Source: Coriaria nepalensis (lineage: Eukaryota > Streptophyta > Magnoliopsida > Cucurbitales > Coriariaceae). Taken from it: a stretch of 64,000 nt of DNA. The notes beneath the pieces were generated by a model, which saw nothing but the letters and a program-made list of their open reading frames with translations, did not search any database and was not told the origin of the DNA. The stretch spans positions 8,747,001-8,811,000 of the forward strand of contig CP114499.1 in assembly GCA_027186245.1 (NCBI GenBank), given 5' to 3'. Below are positions 10,700 through 22,105 of the stretch, in pieces. A program made the position numbers and the translations under genes. The number at the start of each line of letters is the position of its first letter. Position 1 is the stretch's first letter.

Positions 10700-12417
10700 T
10701 TCATAGTACAACAAAAAAAATATTAAGAAAAAATAACTCGCCAATAATTTAGTCTTTTTGAATCACAAAAATCTTCAGAACCTTCTCTTTCCTCTCTCTA
10801 CACTAGTTCGTGCAAGACTCACCTGCCGGAGAAGTGTTAAGTACCTCGGGAGTATACCACTCTTGTGAGAGAGTGAGATTAGACCAATCACACGACTAAT
10901 TTCTCTCATATGGATGGGGTATACAACCGAGAAACTTATCCTCTCAACCGCCGGCCGTATACTCGTCCTATATGCTACAGTTGTACTTTATACTATATTG
11001 AGATATAAACATTATCCAGACATGGTTGTAGGTTTTATTATTCTTTGCTGCTTGTCATATACAACCACTTAACAGTTAAGAACATGAATCTAAAGCATAA
11101 AATCTTCAAAATCAGAAATAAGCCACGTGTCCATTCAACTTAGTTTGTATCTTATTATCTTTAAGACCATAGGATTCGAATTCTATCTGTGGTTTTCCGT
11201 ACCATAGGATTCGATTTATCTTTGTTGTTTTCCGTACCATATTAGAAAATAAGAGTTATTGGACAACGTGCCATGTCGTTTTCTTTCTGTTTATCACTTT
11301 CTGATAAGTAAACGTCGGTCTGGTTATCACCTGCCTACGAGTAGTCTCTTCATGTAGGGTACGGCTAAGTTAACGGTAGATGAAATTCACAATTAAATCT
11401 TGAACATGGTCCTGCACTAAGACCATATAAATTTTGAGCCACGTGAATCTTGTCCTACTGTCTGCTCTCCGTCTACGGCTCACATCAGTTGGGTGAAATA
11501 GTAAACCTACTGTTAATTTCACATCATATTCAAGTACGTAAGTGAGGCTGGTTCATCTAGGAAAGTTCTGGGAAACCAAAAGCATTGAAAAAGAGATGGT
11601 CTAAGTCTTTGAGTTTTTAAATATGTAATCATATTCGAGTTTGGTAAACGGAACAAGCAGAAACTCCCTTGAGATATTTTGAGTTCAAATCAAAATTAGT
11701 ATTTGTATATTGTTTGTTTGTTTATAATAGACAAGTGGGAGTACGCATAGCGTAGACTGTAGTGGATCTAGTGGATATAAAAATAGGGTATGAAATGGAT
11801 ACGTCATACTTGGCGTCTTCACATGGGCGAGGGCCCCTCGACAACACAATATTCCAGGCACCATGTGGCTAACTGGTGAGAAGGTAATAAGCAGACTTGT
11901 TTGATTTCTCAAGCCTTATTAGCCTATTCAGATATCAACTCATTCCTTGCATATCATTAGGGGAAGGTGCTTTTTGTATACTGTGATTAAATAGTGGAGT
12001 GAAAGACTGGTGAGTGTAGCTACAAGTCTCTCTCCCCCACTACCTTCGTACCCATTCGTACGTACGTCCAGAATCCGTTCACTTCATTGACAATAATAGA
12101 TAGATACAGTCGAAGCGTTTTAAAAATCCCATTTAAATTTATTTAATATATTTACATATAATTTATCTATTCTTCTAAACTCTTGATTAAATATATCACA
12201 ATAATATTTAAAGTATTTTTTCTGGGTAAATATATTTTTCATAGAACTATTCAACAAAGGTAAGACCAGGCCTCAAAGACCAAGGGGAGGTCGTATCTTG
12301 TTATAGTGTCTTTATGACGGCATCCCTTTTTTTTAAGTTTCACGCAAGCACAAAATCAAACATCTTCTACATATAAACCAAACTGAAGAAAAAATCTCAA
12401 TTGTGAATCAATCTGTA
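10700..12417. other. Spacer and ALS3 promoter region
   Basis: Mixed-composition intergenic DNA with no recognisable gene. It includes a 35-bp tandem duplication at 11166-11240. The last few hundred bases before 12418 are presumably the ALS3 promoter and leader. The pyrimidine-rich region near 12025-12045 and the stretch TACATATAAACC near 12370 are the only promoter-like features I noticed. Confidence 0.4.
11166..11240. repeat. Tandem duplication, 35-bp unit
   Basis: The unit beginning ACCATAGGATTCGA and ending GGTTTTCCGT starts at 11166 and again at 11201. A third ACCAT stands at 11236. The copies differ at a few positions. Confidence 0.8.
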
Positions 12418-13765
12418 ATGGAATTAGAATGGCTGTTGGAGTTTCTCAAGGGCATGGTCAAGCCCTTGCTTGCGACCGTCATAGTTCTAGTGGCAGTGGT
12501 GCTATCTTATTTTCAGAAGCTTGGGTTGGAGATTGAGATGGTTTATTCTATTTTCAGGGCGTTTGTGCAGCTCTCTGTGATTGGGTTTGTTTTGCAGTTC
12601 ATTTTTAACCAGGACAACGGTGGGTGGATCATACTGGCTTATCTTTTCATGGTGGGTGGTCTTTCTTGTAACCTTTTGTCTCTGAATTTAATATGCCATC
12701 TTTTGTTTTGTCCTGAGCTTGATTTTTGGCGTGGTTGATGCCATTGGAAATGAAATGAATTCTTAGCAAATTCTAGAAGTTTTTAGCTTGAATATGTGTG
12801 GCTTCAATTCATAGTTTTTTCATTATAGTTTTCTTCTGGCGGGGATTTCCATTTTGATACTTATTTGGTGTTTTTTTTTTTTCTCTTTGATTTGTCTTGG
12901 TTTCTGTTTCTACCTAGTCTTTTCCCTCAAAATCAGTCTCAAATTGATCCATGACTCTTACAGCTTCAGTCAATCCGGAAAACCTTATGGAATTTTCATA
13001 TGAATTTGTATCATGCCGATTGAATTGAATCGGATATAAATGATAAGCTTCAGATGCTTGATAAAGTGCTTGTTAAACACATGAAATTTGGTTCTCCATC
13101 TTGCAGGTCTCTGTGGCCGGTTATACAGCAGGTCAAAGAGCAAAGCATGTCCCTAGGGGAAAGTATATTGCTGGAGCATCGATTCTGGCAGGAACCACAT
13201 TAACCATGTTCCTACTCATTGTACTCAATGTTTTCCCATTCACTCCCCGCTACATAATCCCAGTTGCTGGCATGATGGTTGGAAATGCAATGACCGTAAC
13301 CGGAGTTACAATGAAAAGGCTTCGAGACGATATCAGAACCCAAATGAACTTGGTAGGTTCTAAGTCATCTCTAAAAGGCTAAGAATTTGCGAACACTAGT
13401 AGTTTAAATAAAACTTGTGTAAATTATATTTCTGTCTTGTATATATACAGGTAGAGACAGCATTGGCTCTTGGAGCAACCCCGCGCCAAGCGACGCTTCA
13501 ACAGGTGAAGAGGGCTCTCATACTTGCGCTCTCTCCAGTACTGGACAATGCCAAAACAGTGGGCCTCATTTCATTACCAGGAGCAATGACTGGCCTTATA
13601 ATGGGAGGAGCTTCCCCTGTTGAGGCCATACAGCTCCAGATTATTGTCATGAACTTTATGATTGGTGCTTCTACTGTTAGTAGTATCATGTCTACTTATC
13701 TCTGTTGGCCTTCTTTCTTCACCAAAGCTCATCAGTTGGATGCAAAAGTGTTTTCTTCTGCTTGA
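12418..13765 (+). CDS. ALS3: ALS3-like membrane subunit of an aluminium-tolerance ABC transporter (UPF0014)
   Basis: Three exons, 12418-12651, 13107-13352 and 13451-13765, are all phase 0 and give 264 aa. The product is a polytopic membrane protein of the UPF0014/FetB family. Visible blocks include LVAVVLSYFQKLGLEIEMV, the conserved IFRAFVQLSVIGFVLQFIF, YIIPVAGMMVGNAMTVTGV, ETALALGATPRQA and LISLPGAMTGLIMGGASP. In Arabidopsis ALS3 pairs with the soluble ATPase STAR1 at the tonoplast and is needed for aluminium tolerance and for root responses to low phosphate; this is family knowledge. The start chosen is the first ATG, giving MELEWLLEFLKG. Length is close to the usual 270 aa or so and nothing is broken. 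The position beside an At2g37310-like PPR supports orthology with At2g37330. Confidence 0.93.
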
Positions 13766-14493
13766 ACCTTTTTTTCTTTTTATTTTATTTTTTCATTTTT
13801 CATTTTTCTTGATTCTTCCCTCTTTTATAGAAGTCTTTTCATGCTATATATATAAATACAAATAAATGATTGAATGCAGTATGTTTATCTGTTTTTTGAA
13901 AGATGGCTTTTTGCGCATGTGTAAGTGTTGATGCTCGGCATATTTCCAAACTGGATCGCAAGATGCAAGTACTCTGGGTTTCCCTCACCCACCCCCAACT
14001 ACCCCAAAGAGGATGCATGTATAATCACTCATTGACAGTATACTAGTCGAAAAGATAGCTGACTAGCTGTCTTATGAAGAAAGTTTACCCAATTGGTATC
14101 TCAAAAACTTGAAAAATATTCTTCCCTTTTTTCAAAAGAATATGACATAATAATACACATCTTATATAATGTAACAGTATAAACTGATAATTTCTTAAGT
14201 GCCGTTCAAGTTTCAACTTAGAAGACCCAAAAAAAATAAAAAAAGGGTAACAGCGTGGACAAGGGATAAAACTGCAACTAAGCAAAATTTACACGCTTTT
14301 TTCTTTGTTTTTCCTCTGATCATTCAGCCTGGACGATAGTTTACCACATCCTGAATGAATGGTGAATCATCGTGCCAATACCTGAAGCTTTCAGCCTTGT
14401 GTTAGGGTCAAACTCTATTGTTGTTTGAAGATGATACAGCTTTCACTATGAAATTTGAGCATTGCCACTACATTAACATTACCTCTCAGCGAT
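13766..14493. other. Convergent 3' flanks of ALS3 and the CxxCxxCC gene
   Basis: T-rich sequence straight after the ALS3 stop and A/T-rich sequence downstream of the minus-strand stop are the expected 3' untranslated regions. No other gene is seen. Confidence 0.5.
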
Positions 14494-15338
14494 CTAAGCA
14501 GAACCGGAGCTCCAAATCGCGTCATTGAAGTTATCCAACTCTCTCGAATTTGAACCGTAAATATTTTTTATAGAGTCCTTACAACAACTGCGAAGTTGCA
14601 AACAAACCAGTAAAAAACAGAGTTACTAGCTACAGCAACAGAGTAATGAAGAAATCATGTTCCAATCTCAAAAATGTACAACACAAATTTATTACAATCA
14701 GTGCTCTTACCTGCAGGCTTCCTTGTTGAACTTCTTCTTGTTAATTCCGTACAAATTTTCAAATACCTCAGGATCCACCCGACAAAAATATGGACGATCT
14801 GCAACCAAAAAAAAAAAAAACAAACAACACTTGAGCTTGATTCTAAGGAGGAATTTAGAAGAAGGATTTATAAATAGAAAAATATAGATTAGCAAAAGTG
14901 TAATTACTTCACCATTGTATATAGAGCATTTACGCGAGTCCTTCTCATAGTGAATGCACCATCCATCAGGACCAACCATACTCTTATAAAGCTAAAAAAT
15001 ATCACACACAAAAAACCCATTTTACATAAATTCACATAAATCAAAGATAAATTCTAGGTTACATGCTTATTTAGGAATACTACGTAGTACACAGAAAGCT
15101 CAACCTCAATATCAGAAGGATCGTCGAAGATTTCTTCAGGCGAAGGAAAGGAGGGACCTTTTTCAAGCTTACAGCAGGCGCCGCAGTTCTCGACACACCG
15201 CCACAACGGCTCTTTCCTCCGCCCAGAAAATCCCACACTGTTAATCTGCCCTTGCCTTTTATTCGACTGCTCACGACGGCGTGCGGCGGGAACGATGCTG
15301 ACGTGGCGGAACCCGCGCTCATATACAGCCTGATACAT
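14494..15338 (-). CDS. CxxCxxCC (YkgJ-type) putative Zn/Fe-cluster protein
   Basis: Four exons, 15338-15105, 14991-14913, 14798-14711 and 14587-14494, join in frame to 164 aa. After a basic N-terminus (about 50 residues, possibly a transit peptide) comes the signature CVENCGACCKLEKGP. Then follow PSPEEIFDDPSDIE, LYKSMVGPDGWCIHYEK, CSIYNDRPYFCRVDPE and the C-terminal CCKDSIKNIYG...DNFNDAIWSS. The eight or so conserved cysteines match the zinc/iron-chelating YkgJ family (PF03692). Plant members are mostly uncharacterised. The codon restorations at each junction (ND, CS) match the expected protein. The gene converges on ALS3. Confidence 0.85.
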
Positions 15339-15785
15339 TTTTTGGATAAGGCGCCTGCCTAATCATCGAGTTTTTATAATTCAATTTAAATCCAAGTATT
15401 GCGGTTCAGCCCACATCCAGGCCCAATAGATAAAACATTATTTCGGCCTGCTTAGGAACAGATGTCTAAAGGCCCATTACAGGGCCCTACTCTCAGGCCG
15501 ATAATCATTCATAATATAGATGACGTTGAATCATTACAGGTACAGCACTCAATACTCATCAGCATCGCAAGATCGGAAATCCCGTTAAACTCTCTCTCTC
15601 TCTCATGTCTTTTCTTGCAATCTAAGCATTCCAGCAGCCCAGCTTTCCTCATAATAACTCCAGAAAGCATCCATCACAAACTGATCAGGAGGCCCTGCAC
15701 AAACTTTCGCACAACCCTCTGATCGATCTATCCACAGAATTAATCAGGCCATTAGCTAGCTTGGCTGGATAATATATAAACGAGT
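15339..15785. other. Divergent promoter region
   Basis: Shared upstream DNA of the CxxCxxCC gene (-) and the unknown gene at 15786 (+). It carries several GGCCCA-type words near 15410-15475 (typical TCP/site II elements) and a CT run at 15590-15604 that suits a plant 5' leader. Confidence 0.45.
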
Positions 15786-16173
15786 ATGAGCTCAGTATGC
15801 ATATCAAACTGCATAAACGACGCACGTGATCCACGGATCCCGGTTCGGGCTACCTACGTGAACCTCTACAAGTGGCCGGAATCCGATGCCGAGTTTGTCC
15901 GGTCCGTTAGCTCCAATGGCCGGAACAGAGGAATGACCGGTGACGATCATCATCATCACAGCTACGGTAGGGCTAGGGTTGTGGACAGCATTTCATGCAG
16001 ACAAATGTACCTTCGGAGCTACAAGTTTTCCAGGGAAGAAACGATGCCGGAGAAAACCCAGAAGTGTTTCGGGAGAGTTAAGGAAAAGATGATGTCATCA
16101 TCGCAGGAAAAAAATACCAAGAAGAAGAAGAAGAGAAAGAAGAGTGGCCATGATGATCAGAAGGGTCATCGTA

Positions 16174-16224
<51 letters not shown>

Positions 16225-16331
16225 GGAAGTGCTTGCTCTTGAAGAAAGTGAAGGAATTCTCCTGCGCCGCTTTGTTAAGGGTTTTTAAGAGGTTTTTGTC
16301 TTGTGCTGCTACTGTAGATGTTGTGGAATAA
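15786..16331 (+). CDS. Plant-specific protein of unknown function with a poly-Asn tract
   Basis: This is a single exon of 181 aa. The N-terminal block MSSVCISNCINDARDPRIPV, then ATYVNLYKWPESDAEFV and SCRQMYLRSYKFSREE, is a conserved dicot signature that I know only from uncharacterised proteins. The middle is a lysine-rich basic stretch (KKKKKRKKSGHD), then 14 asparagines coded by an AAT microsatellite, then KRKCLLLKKVKEFSCAALLR with several cysteines. No signal peptide or enzyme motif is seen. The basic runs could act as nuclear signals, which is inference. A TATATAAAC motif lies only about 10 bp before the ATG and is probably fortuitous, since homologues start at this methionine and a CT-rich leader lies further upstream. 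Confidence 0.75.
16172..16221 (+). repeat. (AAT)n microsatellite inside a coding region
   Basis: About 15 AAT codons (with one AGT) encode asparagine in frame. Length changes by whole repeats would keep the frame. Confidence 0.9.
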
Positions 16332-17566
16332 CTGCTGAGATACTACGTATTAACGTATTAGTAAGTTGAGCGGTATGTATTTTCTTTTTAATTATCAATC
16401 TTATATAATATATGTTATGGTCCATATATAATATAAGGTTTTATTTTCAATAATTTTATAAATTTATATTAATGTTGTTTGATAAATTGCAAGAAAATTA
16501 GTAAACTAGCGTGCAGTTTACTCTGTATTTTATGCAAATGAAATTATACTACCTTGAAATTATCAATCCATATATATATATAGATAGATAGATAGTAATG
16601 AAACAGTCACAATCCATGGCGGCGTACGCGATACTAGTTGTGCCCGTTTACTAATTTCCAATAAGAAATGATTGTTAATGGCGACATGAAAAAGCCTTTT
16701 GCATTTTTCTTCTTAAAGTGGAAAAAAACCGTTCTATGAGCTAGAAATCCTTAGGATTGTATTCTTGATTGAAATTTGACACAAAGGGAATTATGAAGAA
16801 GTAGATGAGAATACATATATATATGAAAAATGATTGTGCTGGCACATTCTATGATGGAAGTGAAATTTGTGGAAATTTAATGTCACCAACCAACTACACT
16901 AGAAAGAACACAATCGTACCACTCACCAAATCTATTAAGTTTTTTTGGGAAGTAGTAAACCTGAAACTTGCATGCTAAGGGAGTAGTTAATTAGTGTCCT
17001 TAACTTTAGCTACATAACTGTGTTTTTTTTTTTTTTACATGATTAGTAATTAGTATGCTTTTGGTCTTGCTGAATAGAAAATCATCATTATATCAAGCAC
17101 TCCTATAGTTCGACTTCGAGTAGAGACTTCAACCCATTTCCATGAAACCAATGAATAGATTAGGCTCACACAGTAGATAATAAGACCACGCACAGGCCCA
17201 GAACTGCCCGAAGTGGAGACATCATTAGAAATTTTAATATTCTTACTAAAAAATACATCTAGAGACATCTAATCTCTTGTTCATTACGTCAAATCCAGTA
17301 AAAATCTATAACAGCTAAATAGCCTTAACAAATGCAAGAAACTTTCAATCATCCATACAAGATCTGAAGATCAAACATTTCATAATATAAGATCAACATA
17401 ATGTCTCTAATTCACTATGAGAATTACTATTATTCCAATCCGATTCATAAGAACTAACACATGGTATTCTTTCTGTATGAATAAATTACAAATAAGAAGA
17501 AAAAAAAAAAAAACTTGAATGGTGAAAGAAAATATACCCAATTAACGAGCAGCAGTCTGGTATTTC
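16332..17566. other. AT-rich intergenic spacer
   Basis: No gene called. Contains a TA/GATA microsatellite at about 16572-16596 and a poly-T tract at 17023-17035. The right end is 3' flank of the minus-strand seven-TM gene. Confidence 0.55.
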
Positions 17567-18892
17567 TCAAAGATCGAATTCTTCATCGTTGAGAGCCAAA
17601 TGGGCAGCTTCTTCTTCCTCATCATCAACAACAAAGTACTCATTCTTCTCAACTGGCCTAAACATATAAAACATCACCATGTAAAACGCAAGACTAGCAA
17701 TCTCCTCTGCTGCATTACTCACCCACTGGTACTTATAATTCGATATCGTCTTCAGCATAAAAACCGCAATCCGAGTAAAATACAAGTACCCAATCACCAC
17801 CATATAGAACTGCCTGAAAACCATCAGCTTTGCCAATGTCTTCGCCGCCTTTCCGTCGGTTTTCGATGTCTCTCTCAGACTCCGAATTGACCAGACAATT
17901 GGGAAAATTATCGCACAGCAACAGATGATATCGATTAACAAGAACAATTGATTCCAAGTAACCCAGTCTTTGATAAAAGGCCCTGTTTCTCCGATCACGA
18001 CGGAAGCCAGATTGGCTATGACTTGGAGAGGGATAACGATCATCAATACCTTCTTCTCTCTCTCTTGTAGAAATGGCTTCAGAAACGACCATCCAGTTCC
18101 GATTAAAACGATGACTGTGAAGAGCAAAATGACACGGAGAAATTGGAAGAGGTAAAATAACACGTCCCAACCGTGAGGAGTTCCTGTGACTTTGACGTAG
18201 TGCTTATCTTCAGCTGCGCAGATGAGATTCAGAGCTTTCATGGAAAGTAATAGAGCCATTAATAGATGGATTCGATGCACAGAGGTTTTGTTCGTGTAGC
18301 AGGTGTAGATCCAGACACCAAGAAATATTAGATAGGCAAGAGAGAAGAGGGAGAAGAGGGAGGGGAGCTGAGTGATGCCGGCGGAGAGGTAGTCCTTGGA
18401 GCCGTTCGGATCGAGATTGTAGACTTCTGTGTGAACTTCCATGGAAACGAAGGTGGATGGGACGCACTTGGCGAAGGCGAGGCTGTATAGATTGGGAAGA
18501 TGGACGGAGTGGGAATTGTTGAAGGAGCTTTGGGGAGGGGGAGAGAGATCTCTGAAGGTGAAGAGGGGGGTGATGAACTGCGATTCTAGGACGCAGGAGT
18601 TAGGGTTTTGCTGGATCTCGCGGTGGAGTTGGAGGAGGGATTCTTGCGAGAGGAGGAAAAAGCCAAGGCGAGAAGAGTCGATGTTGGAGGAGGAGGGGGA
18701 GGAGACGGCGACGGACTTGACGGCGACTGTGACTTGGCCAGTGTGCGTGAATCCGAATTCCTCGAAGCGGATCACTGGCCGGTTGTCGGAGGAGATCTTT
18801 AGGTTCTTGATCTCGGCGAAAGCGGAAGGGAGGAGGAGGGGGAGGGAGATGAGGAATAGGAGGACAGCGTGAGGAGAGGATGTTCTGGTCAT
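17567..18892 (-). CDS. Seven-transmembrane CAND7-like protein (lung seven-TM receptor/GOST family)
   Basis: This is an intronless gene of 441 aa. Residues 1-26 are a cleavable signal peptide (hydrophobic core LLFLISLPLLLPSAFA). A lumenal domain of about 150 residues follows, then seven hydrophobic segments from about residue 180 to 415 (for example LFSLAYLIFLGVWIYTCY, IHLLMALLLSMKALNLI, ILLFTVIVLIGTGWSF, WNQLFLLIDIICCCAIIF). The RPVEKNEYF cytoplasmic tail is very acidic. This is the plant GOST/GPR107 family, which includes Arabidopsis CAND6 and CAND7. Members sit in Golgi or endosomal membranes, and a G-protein-coupled role is proposed rather than proven. A long antisense frame overlaps it but is a shadow. 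The length is normal and nothing is disrupted. Confidence 0.9.
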   Translation of the reverse strand: MTRTSSPHAVLLFLISLPLLLPSAFAEIKNLKISSDNRPVIRFEEFGFTHTGQVTVAVKSVAVSSPSSSNIDSSRLGFFLLSQESLLQLHREIQQNPNSCVLESQFITPLFTFRDLSPPPQSSFNNSHSVHLPNLYSLAFAKCVPSTFVSMEVHTEVYNLDPNGSKDYLSAGITQLPSLFSLFSLAYLIFLGVWIYTCYTNKTSVHRIHLLMALLLSMKALNLICAAEDKHYVKVTGTPHGWDVLFYLFQFLRVILLFTVIVLIGTGWSFLKPFLQEREKKVLMIVIPLQVIANLASVVIGETGPFIKDWVTWNQLFLLIDIICCCAIIFPIVWSIRSLRETSKTDGKAAKTLAKLMVFRQFYMVVIGYLYFTRIAVFMLKTISNYKYQWVSNAAEEIASLAFYMVMFYMFRPVEKNEYFVVDDEEEEAAHLALNDEEFDL

Positions 18893-20053
18893 TTTGCTAG
18901 GATTTGATGATCAGATAGTGGTGGAAACGGCGGAGGAGGAGGAGGTGCGAAAGTGAATCTTGAGGGAGCGAGGAAGGTTTGATTGTTCATGACGCGGGGT
19001 CGTACCGGAGCGGGAGTTCTACACGATGTCGTTTAAGTACACCAAAGTTGACTGAAAGATCGAGAAGTAACTGAAAATAATTTTGAACCGATATATAAAA
19101 ACAAACAAATTTATAATCTTATACATTACATTATTAGTGCAAAGTTTAATTTTGTATTAATGTTAAGATATTTATTTAAAAGTTTAAAATTAAATGAGTT
19201 ACACATTTAATTAAACTTAGATTGGGATTTATGTAATTTAGCATCCACGTCCCGAAATTCAATTTAAGAAAAAAAATAATTATATCTTAAACAAATTGAT
19301 CCTTAAAGAATTTAGTTCAATTGGTTAATATATAAAATAAAAGTACATTTATATATATATATATATATATCTATTTTCATCGCATTTAAAATAAATAGAT
19401 TATTTAAATTTTTAAATAATAAAAAATAATTTTAATCTAAACTCTCAAATTAAAACGAGCCTATTTTACACATAATTCAATCTAGACACATAGAATTTCT
19501 TCATAAATAAAATAAAGAAAAAAAAAAAAAGCTGGAAAATTTTGATCAAGGTCACTGCGTGAGCTACAGCTTTTCAATGGTAGTACTGACAATGGCGTGG
19601 CATCAAATCTAATCACTACACGGCTATCTGTTAAACAATTTCACTTCTGAGAAAAGAAGAAGAAGAGAAGGATTTTCTTTCCTCTTTTTACGTGTTCTGA
19701 TTGTTCTGAAGGCTTTATAGTAACTCAGAATCCAATCTCATTTCTTGCACACCTTCTGTTCGACGAAACTCCGAAGTACTGAAACCATTCAGGTGATTAT
19801 CAACAGGGAAGGAAAAATGCCCTGAATCATTTGAAGGTGTACGTATCAGTTTGCAGTTTTCATCTTTCGATGTTTAACTCATATTCTAATATTTGGACTT
19901 TATCACATGTATCTGTATGAAAAGATTCCCCCTCAAAAAACAAAACAATGTGGGGATATTCAAAATATCTAAGGAAAAATGTGGGTATTACACAGCTACT
20001 TCTTACTATAAATTGAACCATTCTGGTTATGAACCTATGAAACATGCAAAGAG
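18893..20053. other. Divergent spacer: promoters of the seven-TM gene and MAKR3
   Basis: About 18893-19000 is GC-richer leader and promoter of the minus-strand gene. About 19070-19530 is low-complexity A/T with a TA run at 19349-19370. Near 20005 a TATAAATTGAACC motif stands 45-50 bp before the MAKR3 ATG. Confidence 0.5.
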
Positions 20054-20965
20054 ATGGCAAAAGACCAACCTTTGTCTACTACAGAGACAGAGACAGAGGA
20101 AGAGGAATACATAGAAATGGAATTAACCACTTCCTCTAACTTCGTCTCTTGTCCATTACTTAGCCCTCCACCTCTTCCACCACAAAAAGCCAGAGAATTT
20201 GAGTTTGAAATGGCTTCCCCCTTGATTTCACGTGAGCAAGAAGAACGCATGGCTTCACCCGCTGATGAGCTATTCTACAAGGGACAGCTCCTTCCTCTTC
20301 ATCTTTCTCCTCGTTTACAGATGGTAAAAAATCTCCTTCAGACATCCATTAAAACCACCCATGAACACAAACCAGAAGAAGAGAACATCATCCACACGCC
20401 CTTTATCACTGTCTCTTCTACTATTCCTACTGATGACAAAGATACAGCTTTTCGCGAAAAGCTTAAAGAGATGAAGAAATCGTATCTGGGTCAAAAAGTG
20501 AAAGCTTCAAGAACATATTTCAAGTCCTTGTTCAGTAAATCTGCTTGTTCAGATGAACAAGCAGAAGCTGCGACGAAAAGACTAGATAAATGCGTTAAGG
20601 TGGCAAAGAAGAAGCCATTTGGAAGTATAGATTATGATAGTCATCAAATTTCAGGTAAACTCATTGGCAAGAAGGACATGGCGAAGGAAGAGTTCAGATA
20701 CAAGAGGAAGTCATTCTCAGGGGCGATTCAACGAGCTTCTCCAACTAAATCCTCGACTTCATCAAATTCTTCATCTGGTTCTTCCTCATTATCTTCTTCA
20801 TTTTCGTTTAGTTCAACCAGGTTTTACGATTTAGATATATTGGTGAAGAGTAGCAGCAGAGATGAAGATTCTGAAAAGGAGAGCTCCATTCAGGAAGCCA
20901 TTGCTCACTGTAAACAGTGTCGCCAATTCTCTAGCTTAAGAAAGACTGCAACTGATAAGATTTGA
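20054..20965 (+). CDS. MAKR3: Membrane-associated kinase regulator (MAKR3-like)
   Basis: This is a single exon of 303 aa. Features of the MAKR/BKI1 family are visible: EEYIEMELTTSSNFVSCPLL near the N-terminus, a proline stretch, EFEFEMASP, then SPADELFYKGQLLPLHLSPR at about 72-91. A lysine/arginine-rich middle follows (KLKEMKKSYLGQKVKASRTY), suited to binding acidic membrane lipids. Then come FRYKRKSFSGAIQRASPTKS and a serine-rich tract. Family members hold receptor kinases in check at the plasma membrane and release them on ligand signalling (BKI1 with BRI1); MAKR3's own partner is not known from sequence. No transmembrane segment. The order beside ALS3 and NAKR fits At2g37380. Confidence 0.88.
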   Translation: MAKDQPLSTTETETEEEEYIEMELTTSSNFVSCPLLSPPPLPPQKAREFEFEMASPLISREQEERMASPADELFYKGQLLPLHLSPRLQMVKNLLQTSIKTTHEHKPEEENIIHTPFITVSSTIPTDDKDTAFREKLKEMKKSYLGQKVKASRTYFKSLFSKSACSDEQAEAATKRLDKCVKVAKKKPFGSIDYDSHQISGKLIGKKDMAKEEFRYKRKSFSGAIQRASPTKSSTSSNSSSGSSSLSSSFSFSSTRFYDLDILVKSSSRDEDSEKESSIQEAIAHCKQCRQFSSLRKTATDKI

Positions 20966-21045
20966 ATAAAAAGTTCTTCTCTCGGGTTTTACGATCGTCT
21001 TGTATTTGTATCTGTGGGAAATTAATATTCTTTGAACTGCTGTTT

Positions 21046-21557
21046 AATGAACATCAAGGAACAACACTTAAACATCCTTACTAGATGCTAAAGCGCAGCG
21101 AATCACTAGTTTGATGAAAGTTCACTCTTTAATCATACGAACAAACTTGTTTAAGAGAAAACTATGAAAGCTAAAAATGTTACAGTCATCTTTAATCCTA
21201 TCACTCAATGTTTGCATTCGAAATTGTTGATATATTAGTTCATTTACTACAAAACAACAATGTTTCAAATCATAATTGAGCTAAAAGGATGTGGACAATG
21301 TTGCATATATTATTTGTGCACAGAAACTTCTCATCTTCATTCTCATTTATATCATTGTATGCTGATCGCTCATGGCAAAACAGAACAAAAGGAACAAGTT
21401 GAGAAGATAAACTTTTCCTCTTCACAAGTGTTTGCATATGTAATATCATGCAAGAGAAGAAGAAGTTCAACGGGTCATCGAATGAGAACCGGACCCCGAA
21501 CCGTGTCGGCCCGGTGTAATAATAAATTGTAATGTCGTATCAACATGGAAATGTCTA
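21046..21557 (+). repeat. Direct duplication, copy 1 (MAKR3 3' flank)
   Basis: This stretch aligns end to end with 24511-25062. Matching blocks include ACATCAAGGAACAAC, AACATCCTTACTAGATG, GTTTAAGAGAAAACT and a perfect 25-base match around 21475-21499 (24982-25006). It ends where copy 2 reaches the EXO70 stop codon. Copy 1 lacks two segments (about 50 and 20 bp) present in copy 2. No coding content. Confidence 0.88.
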
Positions 21558-21765
21558 TGCGATACAATACACTATATTTATGTTTCACCACAATGTTGTA
21601 CGAGTGACTACCTTTCGGATGCTCCTGGAGCTCTATCAAATACATGAATCAGATGCATATCCCTTGTGATAAGCACATTTTTCATTTTCATTAAAATCAT
21701 ACAAATTTTTTAATCACTTTACCTACAAATATTAAAATAATAATAATTAAAAGAAATATTAAACT

Positions 21766-22105
21766 CATGATAAATTGATGAGTCTAAAATTTATTCCCTT
21801 AAAAGGTATTATAGAGAAAGGTAGAATTCTTGACTCATAAACCAATTAGAGATTTTTTCTCTAAGCGATGTGTGACGAATTCCAACACTTGTGAGCTAGT
21901 CATTTTGAATGTCTAACAAATGACACAATGGTGACAGACACTTACAAATGGAGTGTGGACACATCTGCTTAAAGTATAAGTCACCATGATAAATTGATAA
22001 ATATAAGTTTTTTCCCTTAAAAAATTTTATAGAGAAAGATTAAACTCTTGACTTATAAATTAATTAGAGATCTTCTCTCTAAGCGATATGAGACGAATTC
22101 CAACA
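21766..22105 (+). repeat. Two direct copies of a ~120-bp element
   Basis: 21766-21887 and 21985-22105 share CATGATAAATTGAT, TATAGAGAAAG, AATTAGAGAT, TCTCTAAGCGAT and GACGAATTCCAACA in the same order, offset by 219 bp. The TCTCTAAGCGATGTG word resembles a motif seen in scattered plant repeats, from memory. No coding potential. Confidence 0.75.

Noticed and set aside
15773..15781. TATATAAAC as the TATA box of the gene at 15786
   Set aside because: It would leave almost no leader before a start codon conserved in homologues. The CT-rich leader upstream suggests transcription begins earlier.
17050..17268. Minus-strand 72-codon frame as a gene or transposon fragment
   Set aside because: No recognisable domain and no splice or start context.
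18441..18872. 143-codon plus-strand frame opposite the seven-TM gene
   Set aside because: It is an arginine/glutamate-rich shadow of the strongly supported minus-strand coding sequence.
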